NCBI GenBank assembly: GCA_002704825.1 | Contig: PAIY01000219.1 | Coordinates: 1 to 50,054 of the forward strand | Source: Phycisphaeraceae bacterium | GTDB taxonomy: Bacteria; Planctomycetota; Phycisphaerae; Phycisphaerales; Phycisphaeraceae | DNA: 50,054 bases | Direction of reading: 5' to 3' | Shown: positions 1-8,853 of the stretch, one piece after another | How positions within the stretch are numbered: position 1 is the stretch's first letter | Layout of the letters: the number at the start of each line of letters is the position of its first letter | The notes under the pieces: generated by a model | Told to the model about the DNA's origin: nothing | Seen by the model: only the letters and a program-made list of their open reading frames with translations | Databases searched by the model: none | Program-made: the position numbers and the translations under genes

Positions 1-545
1 AGCAGCGAAAGCAAAGATTGGCTTCGGTTGGAGTCCAAAGCAGAAGTCGGTTCGTCAAGTAATAGAAGCTTGGGACGACGTATCAAGGCACGCGCCCATG
101 CGACACGCTGACGCTCGCCACCGGATAGTTGATGCGGGAAGAAATCTGCACGTTGACGCAGTCCCAAGTCATCAAGCAATTTACGAGCTTCTGTAACCCA
201 ATCACCCTTGCAACCTATTGTCGGCAGTAGCACATTCTCTAATGCTGTGAGTTGTGGGAGCATTAATGCTTGTTGGTCTGCAAATCCAATGACTTGGCTT
301 CTGAATTCGCGAATGGTATTGTCTTCATGTTCGTATAATGAATAGTCATCAAACCGGATTTCTCCTGAATTTGGCTTCTCCAAGCCATTGATAATGCGCA
401 GCAGTGTCGTTTTGCCACTGCCGGATGATCCCATCAGTACACAGGCTTGCCCTTGTTGGATTTCTAAGTTCAGTCCTGAAAACAAAGTGATTGTTTCATT
501 GGCTTGTGTAAATGTTTTGGAAATATTTTTGAGTTGGAGTTTCAT
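1..545 (-). CDS. ABC transporter ATP-binding protein, LolD/MacB type (3' part cut by window edge)
   Basis: About 181 codons of the N-terminal part are present; the gene runs off the left edge. It energises an ABC transporter at the inner membrane. Visible motifs are Walker A (GSSGSGKTT, about residues 39-47), the signature LSGGERQR (about 140-147) and Walker B with the D-loop (LLLLDEPTSALD, about 160-171). Order and spacing match the LolD/MacB/FtsE family, whose members work with FtsX-like permeases on lipoproteins, lipids or small molecules. The ATG at 545 overlaps the TGA of the upstream propeller gene as ATGA, so it is translationally coupled and the last visible gene of the 17-kb operon. 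A permease gene would be expected just outside the window. Family is certain; substrate is unknown. Confidence 0.93.
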   Translation of the reverse strand, partial: MKLQLKNISKTFTQANETITLFSGLNLEIQQGQACVLMGSSGSGKTTLLRIINGLEKPNSGEIRFDDYSLYEHEDNTIREFRSQVIGFADQQALMLPQLTALENVLLPTIGCKGDWVTEARKLLDDLGLRQRADFFPHQLSGGERQRVAWARALIRRPKLLLLDEPTSALDSNRSQSLLSL

Positions 546-1627
546 TTTGAAACCTCATAAAAGTACAAGCCGCCACTGTCATCTGTGATAAAGCATATTT
601 GATTAAACAGGATACAGCTTCTCTGGCAGTCTGTTTTGAAATCGTGAAGAATTTGACGTTGCCAATGATTTTTGACCATGGTGTATTGAACCAGCTTTCC
701 ATGTGATGAGACAGCATAGTACTGATTACTTCGAGATGCCTGCAGGGGTGTCATTTCTATTTCGTCTTCAAATACAGCGATGAATTGACCGTCGTGACGT
801 GAATGGATATTAATATGTCCTTGTGTATCGGTTAGAAAAATATATTGTCCACTGGGATACGGGGATGCTGTAAAACTCCCGGGATTCTTATTTTGGTAAA
901 GTATTTCAAACCGGTCTGTACTGATCGCAACCAAGGTTCCGTTATGGGTGATCGCATAGAGGATGTTATCGTAGAGAATCGGACTTGCTGGGATTGGAGA
1001 TGATAATTCAATTTGGCCAGTGATCTCACCGCTTATCGTATCAATCCGACGAATCATCCCGTCGCAACTTCCCAGGTATATGGTATCACCTGAGGCAGAA
1101 AGAGCGGGGGTGCCATTGATATAACTGCCACATGAAACGGTGTAAACGATTTGGCCATCATCAGGATTAATAGCATAGAGTTTCTGATCATATGACCCAA
1201 CAAGAATCATGTCATTAACCATGACGGCAGCCCCCATGATTTTATTGCCAGTTTGATACGACCACTTTAAACCGGCATTCAGATCGTAAGCGTAAAAAAT
1301 ACCAGATTCATCACCTACATAGAGAATGTTATTGTGTTCTAGTATGCATGCAGAGATTGGGTTGTTTGAAAGCTTGATAGTTGTGCATTTGGTATTTTTA
1401 GATGCCGAGGCGAAAATCTGAATTTCGCCATTGCTGTTTCCACAGATGATACCGAATTTTGACGTGGAAAGGTTGCCAAGATCTGTTGTAAGGAGTTGAA
1501 TGGTTCCGAAATTGTCTGTGCTATGATCATCTGCAGACTGTGAAGGCCCATGTTCTGTCACTGCAAAAATAGCTAAGAAGACTACCCCCAGCAATGCTGT
1601 CAGAATGATCAGTCCATTTCGAAGCAT
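542..1627 (-). CDS. Membrane-anchored PQQ-like beta-propeller protein (361 aa)
   Basis: The N-terminus has one hydrophobic segment (about residues 5-24), read as an uncleaved anchor or signal, placing the rest outside the cytoplasmic membrane. The body consists of repeated blades with the pattern G-x-[IVL]-Y-A-[IL]-x-x-x-[DT]-G and W-x-[YF]-x-[TS]-G, typical of the PQQ/quinoprotein-like propeller fold (BamB relatives). I see no vicinal Cys pair or other dehydrogenase active-site mark, so a structural or binding role is more likely than PQQ catalysis. ATG 1627 directly follows the TAA of the NuoEFG-like gene, with AAAGGA upstream as the ribosome binding site. It overlaps the ABC ATPase gene by 4 nt. 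It is one of five propellers in the operon. Confidence 0.85.
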   Translation of the reverse strand: MLRNGLIILTALLGVVFLAIFAVTEHGPSQSADDHSTDNFGTIQLLTTDLGNLSTSKFGIICGNSNGEIQIFASASKNTKCTTIKLSNNPISACILEHNNILYVGDESGIFYAYDLNAGLKWSYQTGNKIMGAAVMVNDMILVGSYDQKLYAINPDDGQIVYTVSCGSYINGTPALSASGDTIYLGSCDGMIRRIDTISGEITGQIELSSPIPASPILYDNILYAITHNGTLVAISTDRFEILYQNKNPGSFTASPYPSGQYIFLTDTQGHINIHSRHDGQFIAVFEDEIEMTPLQASRSNQYYAVSSHGKLVQYTMVKNHWQRQILHDFKTDCQRSCILFNQICFITDDSGGLYFYEVSK

Positions 1628-4573
1628 TTATTGGATCCTTTGACCTAAAGCGCCTGTTGGGCAGACTTCTGAGATCGCCACCGCTGTTGCCTTTGAAATA
1701 TGATTCCATGATTCAGGTGTTGGTGAGATACAGGATTCATCCCCGCGGTGCTGAATAGTTAATTGTTCATTGGAAACTGCCAGACAACGGTGACAAAGGA
1801 TGCATTTGCCAGCATCAAACGAAATGTATTTTCCATCAACTTTATCTGGATATGTCTGGTGGGCAGTTGTTTTCTTTACACGGTATTCACCAAGCAGATT
1901 CAGGAAACTGCAATTGCCTTTAACAGAGCAATCCCTACAACTAAAGTCGTGGCGATTGAGCATTAACGAGAGTGCTTCCTGTCTAAACTGCACTACCCGT
2001 GGACTCTCAGTGAAGTAGATATGACCTTTTTCGACAAGTTGCTCACAACCTGGGATGAATCGGCCCAGTGTCTCATCCCATACTGCACAAACCATGCAAT
2101 GTGCACTTTGGCTCTTATCTTTCAGGTGACATAGCGTCGGTATAGTCCAATCATACTCATTTGCATATTCAAGTAGTTTTTTGCCTTGAATAAAGGGGTA
2201 ATCCACCCCATCGACTTGAATGATCTTGACATGAACCGTTGGATTGTAATGTCGGAGTGTTAACGTTTCAGAGTTTTCTGAATCAATTTGCTGATGTGAG
2301 GGCATGTTCGCTGTACTCGTGTTTTTGATGGCTTGTTGCGTGCAAACGGTTCTACAGGCGCCACACTTGATACACTTTTCAAGGATTATGTTTGCGTGTT
2401 CAAGGGGGATGCATTCAATCGCGTCTGCTGCACAAACTTGAGCACACCTGGTACAGCCGATGCAATTTTTTGTTACTTCAAATACAGTCAAGTCAGAGCA
2501 TTTCCCTGCAGGGCAACATCCTTGCATGTGTGCATGGAACTCTGCTTTGAATTCCTGAAGTGCGCTAAGCACCATGTTCGGGGCAGTTCGTCCAAGTGCG
2601 CAAAGTGAGCCTTGTTGGATATGTCTTGCCAGTGTTTCGATTTGTTCAAGAAGATCAGGTGACTTCGCTTGAACAGAAACCAGTTGCTCCATTAATTCAC
2701 AAAGTCGAATAATGCCTTCGCGGCATGGCACGCATTTGCCACAGGATTCATCTTTGAGAAACCTCAAGTAATAGAGTGATAGATCCACCATGCAATCACG
2801 TTCATCAAGAACGATCAAGCCACCTGATCCCATCATCGCACCACTTTGCTGAAGCGTTTCGTAGTCAACGGGTAAGTCAAACCGATGTTTGGGAATACAG
2901 CCACCTGAAGGCCCGCCTATCATGACAGCTTTGATTTCCTGTCCCTCTTCAGAACCCCCTCCATATGTTTCTACAATTTCTGATATAGATATACCAATGG
3001 GGACTTCGATTAGGCCACCTTTTCTAACTTTTCCAGCTAAGGCGAAAGCTTTCGTACCATGAGAGCTGGGAGTGCCGATCGTGTTGAATGCTTCACCATT
3101 GTCTTGCAGGATTACGGGAATACAGGCAAAGGTTTCGACATTATTAATCAGGGTTGGGTATCCATTTAGGCCACTGTTTACAGGGAATGGTGGCCGTTTG
3201 CGTGGGATACCACGTTTGCCTTCTACTGACTCGAGTAAGGCTGTTTCTTCACCACAGATAAATGCGCCAGCACCCTTGAAAAGAACAATGTCATATTTTG
3301 TATCAAATGCATCAAAAATTATATTAGTGCGAAGGTGATTTATAGCTTTTTTCAGTACATTGACGGCATGGCTGTATTCCTCACGGATATAGATAATGGC
3401 TGCGTTTGCATTGAGAAAATGCGATGCAATGAGGATACCTTCAAGAACCCGGTAGGGGAAGGATTCAAGCAACATGCGATCCATAAAAGCGCCGGGATCT
3501 CCTTCATCGGCATTGCAGATAACATACTTAACATTACCCGATGCCTCATGTGCCAATTGCCATTTATCACCCGTTGGGAAACCGCCTCCGCCTCGACCAC
3601 GAAGTTTGGATTCTTGCAGCAATTCAATGATGGCTTTAGGCGGCATGGTTCTAGCTTTGTTAAAAGCTTCAAAACCGCCATGTTCTTGATATTCGCTAAG
3701 AGATTCAGGATGTGTGATGCCACTGTTTTTAGTTATCAAACGAACACGATCAATAATCGGATCCAACGTATTATCCGTTGATAGGCAATGATCGCATTGT
3801 TGACGTTTGTAGAGTGTGTCGAAAAATACATGGCCTTTCCACATAGCCCGGTCAATGGTTTTTACAGGCATGAAATGTTGAGACAGGATGGAACGGCAAT
3901 GATGTGGTTGAACACGATCATAGTGGTAATTCATGCCATCTTTAATAACTGTGACAAGTGGAGCGCGGTATGAAAGACCATGACAACTGACTTCTTTTAT
4001 TTGATACTCAAAGCCAAAGTGCTCTTTTTCATTTTTGAATGCATGGTAGACCTTGGCACTACCAGCTGCTCTACACGATGAACACAGGCAGATTCTGATT
4101 TGAGAATCATGTGCTTGATCTGAAAAATGATCTGTGTTTTCCTGATGCTCTTCTTTGACCTGCCGTAGATAATCTTTGATCACCATTGGTACATCGTTTG
4201 GAGTGACATGTCCGAAAATATGTTGGCCAATCTGGACGGCAACGGCCAGCATGCAGCAGCCAAGACAAGCGACTTTATTGAGTGTGAAAAGTCCGTCTTC
4301 TGAGGTGTCTTGATCAACTTGAAGATTCAGGTGTTTTGAGAATGCAGTGAATACGGATTGAGCATCTTTCACATAGCAAGCAGCTCCCATGCAAACTTTA
4401 ATCTGATGCTCACCAGATGGCTTGAAACGAAAAGCATGGTAGAACGTCGCCACGCTGTAGATTTGATTGGCAGGAATCTTCAGCTTGACGCTCAGTTCGT
4501 TGATCGCTTCAGGCCGCAGATATCCATCCTGTTGCTGAAGCTCGATTAATGCGGGGAGTAGTGGATGAATCAT
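1628..4573 (-). CDS. Single-chain NADH dehydrogenase module, NuoE-NuoF-NuoG(N) fusion (981 aa)
   Basis: A soluble diaphorase fused into one chain. Residues 1-140 form a NuoE-like thioredoxin fold with 2Fe-2S ligands C61, C66, C103 and C107. Residues 158-235 are a second thioredoxin-like domain as in NuoF/HndC N-termini. NuoF follows with the FMN loop RGRGGGGFPTG (325-335), CNADEGDPGAF (353-363), GAGAFICGEETAL, and N3 ligands C611, C614, C617, C658. Two ferredoxin 4Fe-4S motifs come next (C704/707/710/714 and C734/737/740/744). The NuoG/HoxU-like end has 2Fe-2S C815/826/829/843, a His-Cys cluster H875/C879/C882/C888 and C924/927/930/971. The catalytic large domain of NuoG or FeFe hydrogenase is absent. 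It should oxidise NADH or NADPH and pass electrons to an iron-sulfur partner, plausibly the neighbouring polyferredoxin and NapH-like protein. ATG 4573 overlaps the previous stop (ATGA). Confidence 0.93.
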   Translation of the reverse strand: MIHPLLPALIELQQQDGYLRPEAINELSVKLKIPANQIYSVATFYHAFRFKPSGEHQIKVCMGAACYVKDAQSVFTAFSKHLNLQVDQDTSEDGLFTLNKVACLGCCMLAVAVQIGQHIFGHVTPNDVPMVIKDYLRQVKEEHQENTDHFSDQAHDSQIRICLCSSCRAAGSAKVYHAFKNEKEHFGFEYQIKEVSCHGLSYRAPLVTVIKDGMNYHYDRVQPHHCRSILSQHFMPVKTIDRAMWKGHVFFDTLYKRQQCDHCLSTDNTLDPIIDRVRLITKNSGITHPESLSEYQEHGGFEAFNKARTMPPKAIIELLQESKLRGRGGGGFPTGDKWQLAHEASGNVKYVICNADEGDPGAFMDRMLLESFPYRVLEGILIASHFLNANAAIIYIREEYSHAVNVLKKAINHLRTNIIFDAFDTKYDIVLFKGAGAFICGEETALLESVEGKRGIPRKRPPFPVNSGLNGYPTLINNVETFACIPVILQDNGEAFNTIGTPSSHGTKAFALAGKVRKGGLIEVPIGISISEIVETYGGGSEEGQEIKAVMIGGPSGGCIPKHRFDLPVDYETLQQSGAMMGSGGLIVLDERDCMVDLSLYYLRFLKDESCGKCVPCREGIIRLCELMEQLVSVQAKSPDLLEQIETLARHIQQGSLCALGRTAPNMVLSALQEFKAEFHAHMQGCCPAGKCSDLTVFEVTKNCIGCTRCAQVCAADAIECIPLEHANIILEKCIKCGACRTVCTQQAIKNTSTANMPSHQQIDSENSETLTLRHYNPTVHVKIIQVDGVDYPFIQGKKLLEYANEYDWTIPTLCHLKDKSQSAHCMVCAVWDETLGRFIPGCEQLVEKGHIYFTESPRVVQFRQEALSLMLNRHDFSCRDCSVKGNCSFLNLLGEYRVKKTTAHQTYPDKVDGKYISFDAGKCILCHRCLAVSNEQLTIQHRGDESCISPTPESWNHISKATAVAISEVCPTGALGQRIQ

Positions 4574-6252
4574 GGTACACTCTCCAGGTAGATTAATTGA
4601 TTATCAGCGGTTCGGACGATGATATTCCCACGATGTAACGCAGGGATTGAAACGACCTTCTTGCCAATTGAATACTGACCTTCGACAACAAGCGAATGCT
4701 CCGATGTATTGAGTTGGAATAGTTCACCATCCAGATTGACTGCGATGATTTTGTCAGCAACGACAACAGGCGAAGCATAGAAACCATTGTCGAAATTGTG
4801 TTCAAAGCTTTCCTTTCCAGTTGTCGTGTCTATACCAATGACACTGCCACCACTGGTAAAAAGCAGGAACGAGTTATTGATATAGACAGGTGAAGCCACA
4901 TCGGGAGCGGGGACGTAATCGTTTTTGAATTTGATTTCACCTTTGTCTGCCGTAAATTTTGCGGTCATTGCTCCGGTGTTGGAGAAGAAGAAGTCGTTGT
5001 GATGGACAATGGCACTGGTTGCCACTTCGCCACCGAGTTCTTCATTTTTCCATAGTATTTTCCCGGTCGCTGCATCGATTCCTTCCGCAGCGAGATTGCC
5101 TGCAGTAAAAATGATTGTATGTTCTTCGGATATTTTGGCAATGGGTGTTGACCACGAAGCAGACGTTTGTCTTTGCGATTTCCAGATATCTTTGCCGGTC
5201 AAGACATCAATAGCATAGAGTGTCTGGCTGGATTCGATATCGTATTGAATGATGAGTCGATCGCCGAGTAGTAACGGTGATGAAGCGTAGCCGTACATAA
5301 TGTCAGGTGTTGGGAGTTGTCTTTGCCAGAGGATATTACCTGCATGATCACAACAGATCATTTCACCTGTCGCAAAAATACCGTAGACACGTGCATTGTC
5401 AACACAGAGCGTCGGCGCGGATACGCCGGTGTCTTCTGTCAAGTCCGGATAGACTGGTGCGGTTGAGCAGGAGGCTTGCCAAACTAGTACGCCATCCTTG
5501 GTATCAAAGCAATAAATACTGCGCTTTGATTCATTGCCACCTGCAAGAAATATACGGTCCCCCCAAACAACCGGTGAGTTAAAACCAGGGAGTGGAATAT
5601 TGGTTTGCCATTTTGTTTTGAAGTTCCAATTTACAGGCAATGAATTTTGGTTTGGTAGTATCGATCCTCTGAATTGTGGCCAGTGTTTAGATGCTTCCTG
5701 TAAAGCAATATTTCGATTGATAGGTATAGCAGGCGTCTGTTGTTTACTAACAAGTGCCGTTGGTGGGGCCTTCGCGACCTGGTGCGTTGTATGGGATGTG
5801 TTAAATATAGTGAACTTCACAATCAATAGGATCAACACCAGCAAGGCGACACCACAGACCGAATAGATGAGTCGTTCTTTGCGTTCATGCTCTGATGAGC
5901 GATCATTGGTTTGTGGTACTTTAAGCTCTGGCGAAAACAGGTAGCGTTCAAAAACAAGTAACATACATAAAGTTAAAAACGCAATTCCTAACAACATGAA
6001 TCCATAGGATTGTCGATCCTGTGTTTGAAAGTAGGTTGCCCGGTACAGGTAGTCCAGATCACGTGCCGTTTGCGCGATCTCTGGATCATCAAGGTTGGCT
6101 GATTTGAGTTGTTTTAATTTTGCGTAACTTGCACTAAGCACATCATCCCTTGTGCTTGCATCATGCAGCATTAATGTGGATAGTACGATGATGAATGAGA
6201 TCACAACCCATTGCCCAAAGTGCAATTCAGATTGAAGTCTTTTATTGATCAT
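4570..6252 (-). CDS. Membrane-anchored PQQ-like beta-propeller protein with three N-terminal TM segments (560 aa)
   Basis: The first 190 residues carry three hydrophobic helices: WVVISFIIVLSTLML, GFMLLGIAFLTLCMLLVF and a third around VALLVLILLIVKF. A propeller domain follows, starting near WPQFRGSILPNQNSLP, a typical first-blade entry of planctomycete PQQ-like proteins, with repeated D-x-x-x-G-x-x-[LI]-W blades. ATG 6252 was chosen over upstream in-frame starts because AAAGGTGG lies just before it and it overlaps the NapH-like gene by only 11 nt. The 3' end overlaps the NuoEFG-like gene by 4 nt. The likely role is an outward-facing scaffold or sensor of the redox complex. No active-site residues of alcohol or glucose dehydrogenases are visible. 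Confidence 0.87.
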   Translation of the reverse strand: MINKRLQSELHFGQWVVISFIIVLSTLMLHDASTRDDVLSASYAKLKQLKSANLDDPEIAQTARDLDYLYRATYFQTQDRQSYGFMLLGIAFLTLCMLLVFERYLFSPELKVPQTNDRSSEHERKERLIYSVCGVALLVLILLIVKFTIFNTSHTTHQVAKAPPTALVSKQQTPAIPINRNIALQEASKHWPQFRGSILPNQNSLPVNWNFKTKWQTNIPLPGFNSPVVWGDRIFLAGGNESKRSIYCFDTKDGVLVWQASCSTAPVYPDLTEDTGVSAPTLCVDNARVYGIFATGEMICCDHAGNILWQRQLPTPDIMYGYASSPLLLGDRLIIQYDIESSQTLYAIDVLTGKDIWKSQRQTSASWSTPIAKISEEHTIIFTAGNLAAEGIDAATGKILWKNEELGGEVATSAIVHHNDFFFSNTGAMTAKFTADKGEIKFKNDYVPAPDVASPVYINNSFLLFTSGGSVIGIDTTTGKESFEHNFDNGFYASPVVVADKIIAVNLDGELFQLNTSEHSLVVEGQYSIGKKVVSIPALHRGNIIVRTADNQLIYLESVP

Positions 6253-7465
6253 GTCCCACCTTTCCTGGAACATGTTTCTTTTCCAACGGGCAAGCTTGAT
6301 AGCAACGTCCACAACAAAGGCAAAGGCCACTGTCTATTTTGTAGGCATGGGTATTCTCACGTCGTCTTGATGCACTGATGAGTTCTGCCATGATACATGC
6401 TGACAGCAGGACGCCCCCCATGCTCATACCAATAGACATGATGTTATTGGCACGCAATGCGCTGGTTTGCAGATTTGATAACGGCATGCCTGATACCGCA
6501 AATGATCGTGCCGCTGATGTTTGACGATTTGATTGCACATCGTCCAGTAAACTGACATCTGGATGTAACTGAGCAAACATGGGCGCAGCGATATGACCAA
6601 TAAGTCCACCTGCAAAGAGTGCTATGGGTAAGCAGGCGACGAGTAATGACAGACGCCGTGTCCCAGTGTGATGGAGATCAGTTGTTTCGTGATCTTCGGG
6701 TGGGAGGATCGCATTGTTTGGACAACCTTGCTCACATAGCTTGCAGTTAATGCAGTCAGCGTTTGTGATGCTGGGTGGTTTGGCAGCGAAGATAGAAAAG
6801 AACCGTAGCAAAGCGCCATATGGGCAAATATATCGACAAAACGGCCGTGAAACGAACATGCCTAACAAGAGAAAGACGATGGACAAAATGGCAAACGGAA
6901 ATGTAAAAATCAGTATGAATAGGGGCAGATACGGATCAAGATAACAAAGGGGGTAAATTGCGCCTGAAGCAGCCAGTACACTGCTGACAATCAACACCAT
7001 GATTGGCAACATGCGTAAAACACGATCCAACGCGTTGGGGACTATTAGCGTTTTTAAACTCAGTAATTCCTGAACCGCGCCTAACGGACATGCCCCGGAA
7101 CAAAACAGTCTGCCCCAGATCAAGGCGCTGGCTAATGGGATGGCAAAAAGTAATAAATATCCGACGGAGATTGCATGCCCGTTGACAGCACTGTCTGCGA
7201 CATTCTGAAACATTCCCACTGGACATGGGCAGGATTTAAATAGATAACCAAAAACGATGAGGCCTGCAAGACATACCAAAATCATTGCTTTACGTGATCG
7301 AAAACGATGAAAGCAGATCCCGCTGATAAGTAAGAAAACGACCAGCATCGTGACACGCCATAGCGTCGTGTCATGGATGAGCGCTTCAAGCCCCATTGAC
7401 GGTAGCGTATGCTTCTCGAATTCGGGCGCTGGAAATCTTGCGGATGATGCCATTGAGATAATCAC
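6242..7465 (-). CDS. NapH/CcoG/NosR-type polytopic iron-sulfur membrane protein (407 aa)
   Basis: Five or more TM helices combine with the two CP signatures of the NapH/NosR/CcoG (RdxA) family: C122-SGAC126-PLG and C210-RYIC214-PYG, plus C79-P-C81-P earlier. Two cytoplasmic-type 4Fe-4S motifs follow, C238/241/244/248 and, at the C-terminus, C382/385/388/392. Family members move electrons between the quinone pool and iron-sulfur partners across the membrane. Here it lies between a polyferredoxin and an anchored propeller, so it is the obvious membrane link of this operon. I prefer the GTG at 7465: AGGAGG sits 7 nt upstream and the start overlaps the preceding TGA as GTGA. ATG 7453 is the alternative. 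Two extra TM segments around residues 273-293 and 345-362 separate the ferredoxin motifs. Confidence 0.9.
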   Translation of the reverse strand: MIISMASSARFPAPEFEKHTLPSMGLEALIHDTTLWRVTMLVVFLLISGICFHRFRSRKAMILVCLAGLIVFGYLFKSCPCPVGMFQNVADSAVNGHAISVGYLLLFAIPLASALIWGRLFCSGACPLGAVQELLSLKTLIVPNALDRVLRMLPIMVLIVSSVLAASGAIYPLCYLDPYLPLFILIFTFPFAILSIVFLLLGMFVSRPFCRYICPYGALLRFFSIFAAKPPSITNADCINCKLCEQGCPNNAILPPEDHETTDLHHTGTRRLSLLVACLPIALFAGGLIGHIAAPMFAQLHPDVSLLDDVQSNRQTSAARSFAVSGMPLSNLQTSALRANNIMSIGMSMGGVLLSACIMAELISASRRRENTHAYKIDSGLCLCCGRCYQACPLEKKHVPGKVGHDQ

Positions 7466-8013
7466 GTTGCATCCTCCTGCAGTGTTTTAATGATATAAGG
7501 CTTGTCAGGACTGACTTTGATGAACGCTTCCGATGGGCAAACACTGGCAATGCGACACTGGTTGCAGCTCACACAGATATTGTGTCGGACTTGGAGAAAC
7601 AGTGAACCATTGCCAAACGCTTCGCAGCCTTTGACACACTTGGCACAAGCAATGCATTTTTCTTCATCAATCTTGTATTCGAAGTATGGGTCTTCAATGT
7701 AGGTTCGACTGATGGCATCGGTCGGGCACCGCAGGTTTTCACCAGCCGTGTCGAATTTAGCTCGTTTATCCTGATAATAACCGCTGCAGAATAGACAGTA
7801 GCCACAGGATGCATATTGATGCACACACTTAACTGCTGAATGAGGCAGGATGCATTCCGTAACGCATTTGCCGCAATGCGTGCATTTGTCAGGATCAATT
7901 TGCCAAAGTGTATTGTTTGTGACTTTGTCGTCGCTAGACTTTCGTAGCAGCAGTGTGAAAGGTGCAGCAATGATTCCCGTCAGAATACTATTTATGAAAA
8001 ATCGACGTTTCAT
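7462..8013 (-). CDS. Exported polyferredoxin, four [4Fe-4S] motifs (183 aa)
   Basis: The start MKRRFFINSILTGIIAAP resembles a twin-arginine signal, then four cysteine groups occur: C44/47/50/54, C70/73/76 with C96 as the likely distal ligand, C120/123/126/130, and C147/150/153/159. This is close to NapG/MauM-type periplasmic ferredoxins, which partner with NapH-like membrane proteins, and the NapH-like gene is directly downstream with a GTGA overlap. ATG 8013 was chosen over upstream in-frame ATGs because it forms ATGA with the preceding stop and has AGAGG about 8 nt upstream. The inferred role is electron transfer on the outer face of the membrane. Tat export is a prediction from the RR pair only. 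Confidence 0.88.
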   Translation of the reverse strand: MKRRFFINSILTGIIAAPFTLLLRKSSDDKVTNNTLWQIDPDKCTHCGKCVTECILPHSAVKCVHQYASCGYCLFCSGYYQDKRAKFDTAGENLRCPTDAISRTYIEDPYFEYKIDEEKCIACAKCVKGCEAFGNGSLFLQVRHNICVSCNQCRIASVCPSEAFIKVSPDKPYIIKTLQEDAT

Positions 8014-8219
8014 TTTGCAGCCTCTTTGAATGAAATCGCAATGGGGGTGCCACACTTTTTAAGCAATGGACATTGCCTGCAATAACCATCACGTTTACAC
8101 GCATCGTTTCGTTTCGACTCGGACTTGCTTTGATTGACCAAATGAGCACCACCGATGGTCAGGCCGCTGAATAATGTCAGTCGCCCGATGCGTTTTAAGA
8201 AGTTGCGTCGGTCATTCAT
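8010..8219 (-). CDS. 69-aa Tat-signal mini-protein with a C-x5-C-x2-C-x5-C cluster
   Basis: A small gene nested between the polyferredoxin and NHL-like genes, overlapping them by 4 and 8 nt. ATG 8219 has GGAGG 7 nt upstream, a strong ribosome binding site that supports translation. The N-terminus (NDRRNFLKR then a hydrophobic stretch LTLFSGLTIGGA) fits the twin-arginine consensus well. The remaining 40 residues contain C41, C47, C50 and C56 followed by a proline-containing segment, suggesting a single iron-sulfur cluster or another metal site, folded before export. It could be a HiPIP-like or rubredoxin-like electron carrier or a small subunit of the neighbouring polyferredoxin. I recognise no named family. 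Confidence 0.8.
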   Translation of the reverse strand: MNDRRNFLKRIGRLTLFSGLTIGGAHLVNQSKSESKRNDACKRDGYCRQCPLLKKCGTPIAISFKEAAK

Positions 8220-8853
8220 AGGGAACCTCCAGCCGTTGAGATGTTCCCGCATCAAAGATATGTACTGCTTGATCCGTTTGATAGAGGTGGAAATTATCTT
8301 CCGAAGTTGAGAGTGTGTTACTGATCGTGCGCAACAGATCACCAGACGGACTGTAGATGCAAACCTGCCGTGTCCCTTTTTCCATAGTGAGAAAACGGCC
8401 ATTGGACATGGCTGCAAAACGAACTGGATTGCAACAGCCACGAAATGCTTCGCGGGGTTGCCATGATGCAATGAAACGGCCGGTTTGTGGGTCGAGTTGT
8501 TCAAGTCGCTTTAACCCAACATTCCCAACCCAGAGATTCCCTTCCGGTGAGATCGATAACGGGAAGGCTGCACCTGGTATGATGAAGCCCTCTTCGCCTT
8601 CGGACTCCCAAATCAAATCACCTGATTGTTTGTCATGTGCACGAACGGTATCACTTTTTAGGTCGGTGGAGAAAATCATGCCGTTGAATGCAATAGTGTG
8701 ATTCTTCAAAAAGTCATTGGGGATTGTCGGTTTGTCAAGTGGTGGGGGTGGGGCAGGTGTCTTAGACCAAAGGAATAAGTTAAACAGGATCATCAGTAGT
8801 AAACCGCAGATGCCTGTAGCAAAAATGACCTTTTGCTTCATGGAGAAATTCAT
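8212..8853 (-). CDS. Membrane-anchored NHL-repeat-like propeller protein (213 aa)
   Basis: One N-terminal hydrophobic helix (about residues 8-29, VIFATGICGLLLMILF) is followed by a proline-rich linker and blade-like repeats of the NHL/6-bladed type, for example ISPEGNLWVGN and DPQTGRF. The motif FRGCCNPVRFA, with a Cys-Cys pair, is a hallmark I know from planctomycete NHL proteins. At 213 aa it is too short for a full six-bladed propeller (about 250-280 aa), so it may be a partial or compact propeller or a subunit. ATG 8853 overlaps the upstream stop as ATGA, and GAAGGAG is 8 nt upstream. It reads upstream of, and is coupled to, the Tat mini-protein. Function unknown beyond an outward-facing accessory role. 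Confidence 0.78.
   Translation of the reverse strand: MNFSMKQKVIFATGICGLLLMILFNLFLWSKTPAPPPPLDKPTIPNDFLKNHTIAFNGMIFSTDLKSDTVRAHDKQSGDLIWESEGEEGFIIPGAAFPLSISPEGNLWVGNVGLKRLEQLDPQTGRFIASWQPREAFRGCCNPVRFAAMSNGRFLTMEKGTRQVCIYSPSGDLLRTISNTLSTSEDNFHLYQTDQAVHIFDAGTSQRLEVPYE

Noticed and set aside
3335..3781. 148-codon plus-strand reading frame within the NuoF part
   Set aside because: It is antisense to well-conserved coding sequence, has no ribosome site and no recognisable features; the same holds for long antisense frames at 33444-34157 and 43314-44060.
1628..4573. NADH:quinone oxidoreductase (complex I) or NAD-reducing hydrogenase operon
   Set aside because: No NuoH/L/M/N-type, NiFe or FeFe hydrogenase catalytic gene is in the window, and the NuoG part lacks its large domain.
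8357..8701. 114-codon plus-strand frame opposite the NHL-like gene
   Set aside because: Shadow of the real gene; low-complexity Arg/Ser/Pro composition.
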